A stretch of DNA of 11,334 bases from an uncultured Clostridiaceae bacterium (GTDB taxonomy: Bacteria > Bacillota > Clostridia > TANB77 > CAG-508): NCBI GenBank assembly GCA_958417695.1, contig CATZDQ010000036.1, forward strand, positions 1 to 11,334, in the 5' to 3' direction. The notes under the pieces were generated by a model that did not search any database, was not told where the DNA came from, and was given only the letters and a program-made list of their open reading frames with translations. Each line of letters opens with the position of its first letter. Position 1 is the stretch's first letter. Both the position numbers and the translations under genes were made by a program. Positions 6,026 through 11,334 of this stretch are shown piece by piece.

Positions 6026-6934
6026 TTATTTTTTACGTATTTTAGCTACAAAGAATCCTTCATAATAAGTACTAGGGCATATAGTTATGGTTCCTTCAAT
6101 TGTGCTTGGTAATGTAGGGATTTCTTCTATTCCTGCTATGGTAATGGGTACTATTTCTATTTTTCCCTCTTTTAGTGCTTCTTTTAGGATATCTTCGTTT
6201 TCACTTTGTAAAATGGAGCAAGTGGAATATACCATTTCTTTTCCTTTTTTTAATACTTCTATGGCTTTTTTTAGTAATGCTTTTTGTGAGGCTTTTGATT
6301 TTTCTATTAGTTTTTCGGTAAAGTATTTATTAGGAATGTTAGGGTCTAGTACTTTTAATGTTCCGCTTCCACTACATGGTGCATCTAGTAGGATTTGGTC
6401 AAAGGAGAAAAAAGAGTTTAATCGTCTAGCATCTGTTACCATGACATAGGCACAAGTAGCACCTTGTTTTTCTAGATTGTATTTTAGTCTTTCTGCCCTT
6501 ACTGCATGCATTTCGCAGGCAGTTATATGTGCCTTATTTTGGGATATTGCTGCCATTTGTGTAGTTTTCCCTCCTGGTGCTGCAGCCATATCTAAGATAT
6601 CCATGTCTGGTTGTGGATTTAATAAAATGGGTGGTAACATGGAAGATAGACTTTGTAAGTAAATTTCTCCTTTTTCGTACATTTCTAATGCTTGTATATC
6701 TTTTTCATGTGCATTTTCTATTATAAAGGCTTCTTTGCTCCAAGAAACCGGCTTTACTTGTATATTGGCTTCTATTAGTTTTTGATATGTTTGCTGTGCA
6801 TTTGCTTTTAAGGTATTGACACGAAGAGATACTTTCCTTTCTTGCTGATAGCCTTCTATTATTCTTTTTACCGTTTTTTCATTATATTGTTTTTTTAACA
6901 TATCTAATAAAAATGTAGGTATTTGTTTTTCCAT
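6026..6934 (-). CDS. NOL1/NOP2/Sun-family RNA (cytosine-5) methyltransferase
   Basis: A 302-residue SAM-dependent enzyme that methylates C5 of a cytosine in rRNA or tRNA. The family leader LRVNTLK is at 37-43 and IYLQSLSSMLPP at 91-102. The SAM-binding loop is DMAAAPGGKTTQMAA at 115-129, and the acidic SAM contact is CEMHAVRAERL at 140-150. The two catalytic cysteines are Cys187 in LLDAPCSGSG and Cys239 in YSTCS. There is no NusB domain as in RsmB, nor the long C-terminal extension and PUA domain of RsmF, so this is a core-only form; the exact target base cannot be assigned. ATG 6934 follows AAGGAG by 11 bases. It is transcribed towards the ZIP gene, with 94 bases between its stop and the natural ZIP start. 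Confidence 0.92.
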   Translation of the reverse strand: MEKQIPTFLLDMLKKQYNEKTVKRIIEGYQQERKVSLRVNTLKANAQQTYQKLIEANIQVKPVSWSKEAFIIENAHEKDIQALEMYEKGEIYLQSLSSMLPPILLNPQPDMDILDMAAAPGGKTTQMAAISQNKAHITACEMHAVRAERLKYNLEKQGATCAYVMVTDARRLNSFFSFDQILLDAPCSGSGTLKVLDPNIPNKYFTEKLIEKSKASQKALLKKAIEVLKKGKEMVYSTCSILQSENEDILKEALKEGKIEIVPITIAGIEEIPTLPSTIEGTITICPSTYYEGFFVAKIRKK

Positions 6935-6967
6935 TTTCTTATCTTCTCCTTATTTTTTATTAGGTTT

Positions 6968-6976
6968 ATTGTATCA
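6968..6976 (-). promoter_or_regulatory. Possible extended -10 promoter of the methyltransferase gene
   Basis: On the minus strand TGATACAAT combines the TGn extension with a TACAAT -10 box (6968-6973). No good -35 is seen 17 bases upstream, which extended -10 promoters can tolerate. It is about 34 bases from the ATG at 6934 and lies after the hairpin at 7029-7059. Confidence 0.4.
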
Positions 6977-7028
6977 TATTTGTTAGAAAAGTGGTAGTTT
7001 TTTGCTTTCTACCTTCTCTAAAGTTTTT

Positions 7029-7059
7029 AAGTCTCTTAAGGATTTCCCCCAAGAGACTT
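7029..7059. terminator. Hairpin downstream of tyrS, probable terminator
   Basis: AAGTCTCTT (7029-7037) and AAGAGACTT (7051-7059) form a perfect 9-pair stem around a 13-base loop, about 60 bases after the tyrS stop. It is well placed to end the tyrS message, but on the minus strand it is followed by AAAAACTTT rather than a T-run. The better T-rich tail is on the plus strand. Direction is therefore uncertain. Confidence 0.5.
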
Positions 7060-7118
7060 TCTTTTATTCTTATTTTCTATTCTTTATTTTTTTACTTTAT
7101 TTTTTGCTTCTTTGTTTT

Positions 7119-8345
7119 TTATTTTCTTTTTCCAATATAGTAGTTTTTCTTTCCTTTTTTAACAACCATATAGGTATTTTCAATAAATTGTGCCTCTTGT
7201 ATAACGGCTGTTATATCGTTTACTTTTTCTCCGTTAATAGAAACCGCTCCATTTGATACAAATTCTCTAGCCTCTCTTTTACTAGATGCTATTTGCATTT
7301 GTAAGACCATATCTACTACATTGATGTTTGGCTCTATTTCTCTAATGTCTTCACTACTAAATAAATCTTCAATATCTTTTTTAGATAAGTCTTGGAATTT
7401 ATTGTTAAATAGATGGTCTGCTAAGGATACGGCTCTTTCGTATTCTTCTTTTCCATGTAAGAAGGTAATGATTTCTCTTGCTAATGCTTTATGTGCTTCT
7501 CTTAATTCTGGTTGTGCTTCATGTTTCTTAGCTAATTCTTCTATTTCTTCTTTGGATAAGAAAGTGTAAATTTTTAAATAATCAATAACCATAGAGTCTT
7601 CTACATTGACAAAGAATTGGTATAATTGGTAACTAGATGTTTTGTCTTTATCTAGCCATAGTGCATTTCCTTCACTTTTTCCAAATTTCTTTCCTTGAGA
7701 GTCTGTTACTAGTGGCATAGTGAAGCCATATACTTCATCTCCTGTTGATTTTCTAATTAAATCTATTCCTGCTGTGATATTACCCCATTGGTCAGAACCT
7801 GCACATTGTAAATTAACATTTTTATGTTCATGTAAATATTTAAAATCTAAAGCTTGTAATATCATGTATGAAAATTCTGTATAGGTAATTCCTGAATCTA
7901 ATCTTCTTCTAATAATATCTTTATCTAACATGTAGTTTATGTTGAAAAATTTTCCGTAATCTCTTAAAAAGTCTAATATACTAATATCTTTAATCCAATC
8001 ATAGTTATTAACGACTTCAAATCCAAAAATCTTCTCCACTTGTGCTTTTAGTCCTTCGAAGTTTTTGGTAACTTGTTCTTTGGATATCATTGCTCTTTCT
8101 GTAGTAGGTCTTGGGTCTCCAATCATACCTGTGCCTCCCCCTACTAATAAGATAGGGTTATGGCCTGCATCTTTTAATCTTTTAGATATTAAAAAACTAG
8201 ATAAATGTCCTACATGCAGACTATCTGCTGTTGGGTCTGTGCCTATATAGAAGGTTAGCCCTCCTTGGTTTAATTTTTCTTCTAATTCTGGACTAGAAAT
8301 GTCTTTAATAAGTCCTCTCCATTTTAAATCTTCTACTAATGTCAT
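7119..8345 (-). CDS. tyrS: Tyrosyl-tRNA synthetase
   Basis: A 408-residue class I aminoacyl-tRNA synthetase that charges tRNA-Tyr with tyrosine using ATP. The HIGH signature is HVGHL at 44-48 and the KMSKS loop is KFGKS at 220-224. Tyrosine-pocket segments typical of bacterial TyrS are present: FYIGTDPTADSLHVGH, YTEFSYMILQALDF at 155-168 and GSDQWGNITAGIDL at 183-196. A C-terminal S4 RNA-binding domain (ASSKREAREFVSNGAVSING, from about 353) grips the tRNA. The length is normal and the gene looks intact. ATG 8345 has a full AAGGAGGT site 9 bases upstream. Expression is controlled by the tyrosine T-box leader directly before it, and the gene appears to be transcribed alone. Confidence 0.98.
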   Translation of the reverse strand: MTLVEDLKWRGLIKDISSPELEEKLNQGGLTFYIGTDPTADSLHVGHLSSFLISKRLKDAGHNPILLVGGGTGMIGDPRPTTERAMISKEQVTKNFEGLKAQVEKIFGFEVVNNYDWIKDISILDFLRDYGKFFNINYMLDKDIIRRRLDSGITYTEFSYMILQALDFKYLHEHKNVNLQCAGSDQWGNITAGIDLIRKSTGDEVYGFTMPLVTDSQGKKFGKSEGNALWLDKDKTSSYQLYQFFVNVEDSMVIDYLKIYTFLSKEEIEELAKKHEAQPELREAHKALAREIITFLHGKEEYERAVSLADHLFNNKFQDLSKKDIEDLFSSEDIREIEPNINVVDMVLQMQIASSKREAREFVSNGAVSINGEKVNDITAVIQEAQFIENTYMVVKKGKKNYYIGKRK

Positions 8346-8372
8346 TTTGTTTATACCTCCTTAAAAAATATC

Positions 8373-8615
8373 AAAAAGAGCCAAATCTTGCCTTCTTGTA
8401 AAAGGACGATTTGACTCGTGGTACCACCTTTATTTACAACAAATTTATATTTTTGTTGCCTCCTTAAAAGCTGTTCGTAGCTTATACGTTAATTACTTTA
8501 AGAATTGTAATTCATCATAACATGTACTGGTAATTTGCACCTTTCATTACCTCTCTTTTCTTGTAACCATGTATGACTACTTTGTTTCTTTTTAAAACAT
8601 AATTAAATTTAGAAT
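8373..8615 (-). promoter_or_regulatory. Tyrosine-specific T-box riboswitch leader of tyrS
   Basis: The conserved T-box core reads AAGGTGGTACCACG on the minus strand (8417-8430), a form of the AGGGTGGNACCGCG antiterminator sequence that pairs with the 3' end of uncharged tRNA. Next comes a terminator hairpin, GAGTCAAATC pairing with GATTTGGCTC (8378-8417), and then five T residues (8373-8377). Upstream, a stem I is visible with the distal pair GGTAAT/ATTACC (8551-8546, 8534-8529) and the lower pair CATACATG/CATGTTATG. On its 3' side TGAATTACA holds the specifier codon UAC (Tyr, 8509-8507) followed by a purine, as usual. When uncharged tRNA-Tyr binds, the terminator should be prevented and tyrS read. 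Confidence 0.95.
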
Positions 8616-8621
8616 AGACTT

Positions 8622-8650
8622 ATTATACTACACTAAATTAAAATTGACAA
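8622..8650 (-). promoter_or_regulatory. SigA promoter of the tyrS T-box leader
   Basis: TTGTCA (8645-8650), a 17-base spacer and TATAAT (8622-8627) on the minus strand place the transcription start near 8615, just ahead of the T-box stem I. A perfect 10-base palindrome, TTCTTAAGAA (8654-8663), lies a few bases upstream of the -35 box; whether it is an operator is not known. Confidence 0.85.
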
Positions 8651-8702
8651 GCTTTCTTAAGAACTTTTAATCGGATTTGTATAAGAAATAGAAAAATGTC
8701 CC

Positions 8703-8722
8703 AACTTATGAAATGATAAGTT
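8703..8722 (-). terminator. Weak hairpin after the AIM24-family locus, possible terminator
   Basis: AACTTAT/ATAAGTT (8703-8709, 8716-8722) form a 7-pair stem with a 6-base loop. On the minus strand the T-run (TTTTTC) begins only after GGGACA, so termination here would be inefficient. It is the only hairpin seen between the AIM24 locus and the tyrS promoter. Confidence 0.35.
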
Positions 8723-8760
8723 ATTTTATAGTTTTGTTTTCCATAGACATCTTATCTATC

Positions 8761-8904
8761 TTAATTAGCATTTCCAATATATAATAAACCTGCTAATTTA
8801 GACATTGGCATGGATTGTAACCACACCGTTCCGGGTCCTGTTAAAGTTGTTAAAAATAAACCTTCTCCGCCAAATACAATATTTTTAACTATTTTTACTG
8901 CCTA
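8761..8904 (-). pseudogene. C-terminal tail of the AIM24-family gene, cut off by an in-frame TAG
   Basis: After the TAG (8902-8904) the same frame stays open for 46 codons to a TAA at 8761-8763. It reads AVKIVKNIVFGGEGLFLTTL, then TGPGTVWLQSMPMSKLAGLL, ending YIGNAN. This is plainly the C-terminal repeat and tail of the TIGR00266/AIM24 family, and it echoes FFGGEGFIMQQMTGPGKVFL in the part before the stop. The codon at the break is where family members often have Gln (DLNI-Q-AVK), so one C-to-T change of CAG would explain it. No start codon with a ribosome binding site precedes the tail, so it is probably not translated separately. Confidence 0.85.
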
Positions 8905-9435
8905 AATATTTAAGTCTACCTGGCCTGTCATAGTTGCTAAGTACCCATTATCTATATTTAGCTTTTCTCCTTGCGCCAATTCTCTTTTTATGACACTACC
9001 ATCAATCTCTAGAAATACTTTACCAGGTCCTGTCATTTGTTGCATGATAAAACCTTCTCCTCCAAAAAAGCCTGCACCTAATTTTTTTCTAAATTTCATC
9101 TTAATGTCGACTGTCTTTTCTGAGCATAAAAAAGCTTTTTTCTGTGCAATAATGGTTTCTCCTTCTTGTAAGTCAAACTCTAAAATATTACCTGGGAAAC
9201 AAGAAGAAAAAGCAATTTCTACATCATCCTTTTCTGCAGTGTAGATATTCATGAATAAAGATTCTCCTGCAAATGCTCTTCCAATTCCCTTCATAATACC
9301 TCCATTGGTTGTAGTTGTCATTTTTATGCCATCATCCATCCAACTCATACCACCATTTTCAGTAACAATAGACTCTCCTTTTTTTAATTTACAAGTTACT
9401 ACTGGTAAATTTTCTCCAATTACTTTTGTTTCCAT
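8902..9435 (-). CDS. TIGR00266/AIM24-family protein, truncated by a premature TAG
   Basis: A 177-residue product covering about four fifths of an AIM24/TIGR00266 protein, a beta-rich family with no clear enzymatic role in bacteria. The typical opening is present (VIGENLPVVTCKLKKGESIV, then GGMSWMDDGIKMTT), followed by AFAGESLFMNIY, PGNILEFDL and the first glycine-rich repeat FFGGEGFIMQQMTGPG at 123-138. The protein stops at MTGQVDLNI just before the second such repeat, which lies intact downstream in frame; the full protein would be 224 residues. Losing the last repeat probably harms the fold. ATG 9435 follows AAGGGGG and fits the family start; a TTG at 9468 in the same frame has no ribosome binding site. 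It follows the HD-domain gene by 45 bases and may be the last gene of that operon. Confidence 0.85.
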   Translation of the reverse strand: METKVIGENLPVVTCKLKKGESIVTENGGMSWMDDGIKMTTTTNGGIMKGIGRAFAGESLFMNIYTAEKDDVEIAFSSCFPGNILEFDLQEGETIIAQKKAFLCSEKTVDIKMKFRKKLGAGFFGGEGFIMQQMTGPGKVFLEIDGSVIKRELAQGEKLNIDNGYLATMTGQVDLNI

Positions 9436-9480
9436 ATAATTACATCCCCCTTTTTTATTTTTATTCAAATAATATAAAAA

Positions 9481-10011
9481 TTATATATCATATAAATAAC
9501 TAGCTTCCAAATCTGCTTCATGTGTTAATAAAGCAATTGGATATTTTTTATAGGCTAAACCAATAGTTGTGTATAATTCCTTTGGCTCTGTGAAACCCAT
9601 ATGCCATCTAATTGCGTATTTTTCTTCATTCGTTAGCTTAATAAACTCTGAAATCATCATAACAGACTTTTCACCATGACCAAAAGGAATGGTATCATCT
9701 ACTGTATAGTAAGGCACTTTTTCCCAAACACCTAACTCATTTTTTGCATTACGATAATCCACTTTATAAAAATTTGCTTTGCAAATATCATGTAACAAAG
9801 CAATAATTCTAACTGAATCAGAATCTTGCGTTTTTGTTTTTAAAATCTCATACACCTTCATACTATGTTCTAAAAGGCCACCTTGAAAAGCACCATGAAA
9901 TCTAGTACTAGCAGGTGCCTCAAAAAAATCTGAATTTTTTAAAAATAAAATTAACTGGTCCATGCCTGGTCGATTAGTTTCTTGTAATAATTTTATAAAT
10001 TCTTCTTTCAA
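9481..10011 (-). CDS. HD-domain protein (probable metal-dependent phosphohydrolase)
   Basis: A 176-residue cytosolic protein with the HD-superfamily metal ligands in order: His39 and His49 in FHGAFQGGLLEHSMKV, the His74-Asp75 pair in ALLHDICK, His112 in FGHGEKS, His137 in IRWHMG and a late Asp167 in HEADLEA. HD enzymes hydrolyse phosphate esters such as nucleotides or cyclic nucleotides. No second domain is present and the substrate cannot be told from the sequence. The opening helix, the GGLLEHS block and the GHGEKS block resemble the HD part of YhaM-type nucleases, but the OB-fold domain of YhaM is absent. ATG 10011 is preceded by AGGAGG at good spacing. It lies 18 bases after the acyltransferase gene, which suggests co-transcription. 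Confidence 0.85.
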   Translation of the reverse strand: MKEEFIKLLQETNRPGMDQLILFLKNSDFFEAPASTRFHGAFQGGLLEHSMKVYEILKTKTQDSDSVRIIALLHDICKANFYKVDYRNAKNELGVWEKVPYYTVDDTIPFGHGEKSVMMISEFIKLTNEEKYAIRWHMGFTEPKELYTTIGLAYKKYPIALLTHEADLEASYLYDI

Positions 10012-10029
10012 TTTTCTTCCTCCTCTTTT

Positions 10030-10779
10030 TTATATAAACGTATTATCTTCTAAACAGATTTCCATCTTTTGATGGACTTCTTGTTTCATCTTCTCTATTG
10101 CTTCTTTCCTATTTCCTTCTTCTACTTTTGAGGGATACACTGGTTTCAACACATGAATATCTATGCAAGGTTTCTTTTTCCATTTTCTAAATCCATACGG
10201 TTTTACAAAGGCATAAACAATAGGAATAATTGGTATTTGTTGTTCAACCGCTATTTGGAAAGCTCCACTTTTAAACTTTCTAAGCTTTGTGGCATATGGC
10301 CAAAGTGCTGACTCTGGATACATATGAATGATTTTTCCTTCTTGCACAAGCATTTCTAATGATTTATAGAAATATACTTTAGCTTGTAAATGATTAGGAA
10401 TTGGAATGGCATGTAATAAACGAATAATACCATTAACAACTGGAATTTTAAAATTGTCTTGTAAAGTCGGAAAATATACTTGTCTTGGTGCTTGTAAAAT
10501 CGCACTCATGGTACAATCCATAGGATGTACATGATTAGAGACGGTTATTCTAGCACCTTTTATTGACTTTAAATTTTTCTTTCCATAAACTTTACACCCA
10601 TACATCACTTTATTGTAAACAAACACTATTGGCACCGCAATCCCGTATAATACAGTCGAAGCCAATCTAAAAAAGAAATTCTTCGGTATAAATGTATAAT
10701 CCTTTTTTACTTCAAACTTCAAAGGCGTCCACAACTTCAAAATGTGTGTATCTTCTGCAATTTCTTCTTTTACTTCCAT
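10030..10779 (-). CDS. PlsC-like lysophospholipid acyltransferase family protein
   Basis: A 249-residue protein of the glycerolipid acyltransferase (PlsC/LPLAT) superfamily, which moves an acyl chain to a lysophospholipid or similar acceptor at the membrane. The catalytic HX4D motif is SNHVHPMDC with His83 and Asp88. The acceptor-binding motif, usually FPEGTRS, is here MYPESALWPY at 153-162, so the usual Gly and Arg are missing. IPIIPIVY at 182-189 is the fourth conserved block. A hydrophobic stretch at about 38-56 probably holds it to the membrane. A TTG start 9 codons earlier is possible, but ATG 10779 has AAGGGG 8 bases upstream and lies one base after the TAA of the glycosyltransferase gene, so the two are translationally coupled. 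Acceptor unknown. Confidence 0.88.
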   Translation of the reverse strand: MEVKEEIAEDTHILKLWTPLKFEVKKDYTFIPKNFFFRLASTVLYGIAVPIVFVYNKVMYGCKVYGKKNLKSIKGARITVSNHVHPMDCTMSAILQAPRQVYFPTLQDNFKIPVVNGIIRLLHAIPIPNHLQAKVYFYKSLEMLVQEGKIIHMYPESALWPYATKLRKFKSGAFQIAVEQQIPIIPIVYAFVKPYGFRKWKKKPCIDIHVLKPVYPSKVEEGNRKEAIEKMKQEVHQKMEICLEDNTFI

Positions 10780-10780
10780 T

Positions 10781-11334
10781 TTAGTTTCCCCTTTTATTTT
10801 CTGCAATCGCTTCTAAAAACATCTCTTCCATTTTTTCCATGCTTTTAGACAACGTATACTGTTTCGCACTTTGTGCATATTGCTTCTGCATGTTTACTCT
10901 TTCTTCTTCATTTTCAATCCAGTAATCTATCTTATTTGCTAAATCATCACTATTACCTGCCTCAAACAAGCTTCTTTCATCCAAAGCAAACTGAGGTGTT
11001 GCAGATTTTGTACTATTTGCAATAATTGGCACATTGCCACAAGCAAAAGCCTCTATACAGGAAATAGCCTCAATTTCTGCATCAGAGGCATGCACATAAA
11101 CATCTGTCATAGATAAAACCTCTAGCAATTCCTCTTGATTCATAAATTTTATAAATGGTGGATTTGATAAATTCTGCGTCTGTTTTAAATAACTATTATA
11201 TTTAGGACCATTACCCGCTAAAACCAATTGAATCTGCTTTTCATATCTAGACTTCTTAATTGCCTCAATCAAAACATCCTGCCTTTTCTCATTAGAAAGC
11301 CTCCCTACCATTGTCACTACATATTTATCTTTCC
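10781..11334 (-). CDS. Glycosyltransferase, GT4-type, C-terminal part (runs off the right edge)
   Basis: The C-terminal domain of a GT-B fold retaining glycosyltransferase, which passes a sugar from a nucleotide-sugar to an acceptor. The frame is open to the window edge (KDKYVV precedes TMVGRLSNEKRQDVLIEAI), so the GTG at 11317 is internal and the N-terminal acceptor domain lies outside. The donor-binding features are VGRLSNEKRQD, the LVLAGNGP strand-turn and the E-x7-E region AEIEAISCIEAFACGNVPII. A C-terminal helix closes the protein. Its TAA is one base before the acyltransferase start and its last codons carry that gene's ribosome binding site. The pairing with an acyltransferase makes a membrane glycolipid or teichoic-acid-related acceptor plausible, but this is inference. 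Confidence 0.9.
   Translation of the reverse strand, partial: KDKYVVTMVGRLSNEKRQDVLIEAIKKSRYEKQIQLVLAGNGPKYNSYLKQTQNLSNPPFIKFMNQEELLEVLSMTDVYVHASDAEIEAISCIEAFACGNVPIIANSTKSATPQFALDERSLFEAGNSDDLANKIDYWIENEEERVNMQKQYAQSAKQYTLSKSMEKMEEMFLEAIAENKRGN

Noticed and set aside
6087..6662. Plus-strand open frames opposite the methyltransferase gene, and similar ones opposite tyrS, ZIP and AIM24 genes.
   Set aside because: They have no ribosome binding sites, mirror the codon pattern of the real genes and encode no recognisable family.
8644..8649. A plus-strand TTGACA as a promoter pointing into the AIM24 locus.
   Set aside because: No -10 box lies 16-19 bases downstream; it is a by-product of the AT-rich tyrS promoter region.
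8902..8904. TAG read as an amino acid (amber recoding) across this genome.
   Set aside because: Four other genes here end at TAG, and the hemolysin III TAG is followed by a strong terminator; recoding would run into it.
1..11334. CRISPR array, tRNA or rRNA gene, insertion sequence, prophage or toxin-antitoxin pair.
   Set aside because: No regularly spaced repeats, tRNA-like folds, transposase or integrase motifs, or paired toxin and antitoxin genes were seen on either strand.

Overview
The window looks like a chromosomal stretch from a low-GC, spore-forming member of the Firmicutes, most likely class Clostridia. The evidence is AT-rich DNA with A/T-ending codons, strong AGGAGG-type ribosome binding sites, a tyrosine T-box leader, a Coat F (CotF-like) spore protein, a clostridial-type ZIP metal transporter and a TIGR00266/AIM24-family protein. 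I cannot name the genus from sequence alone. Most genes are on the minus strand; only the hemolysin III-like gene and the two small coat-type genes are on the plus strand.

Layout, left to right. (1) At 1-1593 is a minus-strand unit reading Ig-like membrane-anchored protein, then a GNAT acetyltransferase, then a partial unknown gene that runs off the left edge. Its promoter has a 19-bp spacer filled by a dyad, the signature of MerR-family control. (2) At 1626-2439 is a single membrane-anchored protein of unknown role with its own promoter and terminator. (3) At 2427-3642 are the remnant of an unidentified gene and a flavin-reductase-like protein with a C-terminal PCP-reductase-like helical domain. 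Its promoter is divergent from that of (4) a hemolysin III/PAQR membrane protein (3710-4518). (5) At 4658-5093 is a two-gene cassette of small helical proteins, the second a Coat F protein, ending at a bidirectional terminator. (6) At 5154-6976 a NOL1/NOP2/Sun RNA m5C methyltransferase is followed by a ZIP transporter gene whose first 19 codons are out of frame by one extra base, with a short repeat between them. (7) At 7119-8650 is tyrS with a complete T-box leader (specifier UAC) and promoter. (8) At 8761-11334 is a minus-strand run of partial GT4-type glycosyltransferase, PlsC-like acyltransferase, HD-domain protein and an AIM24-family gene split by an in-frame TAG. The first two are tightly coupled and may act on membrane lipids.

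The genes are mostly housekeeping and envelope functions, and I see no phage, transposon, CRISPR or defence cassette. The most notable points are signs of gene damage: a +1 frameshift at the 5' end of the ZIP gene, a CAG-to-TAG-type nonsense codon in the AIM24 gene whose downstream frame is still intact and recognisable, and an eroded fragment near 2427-2606. They are either real recent gene decay or sequence errors; raw reads would tell. The most informative regulatory signals are the MerR-type operator and the tyrosine T-box. I did not find convincing evidence for a previously undescribed multi-gene system.
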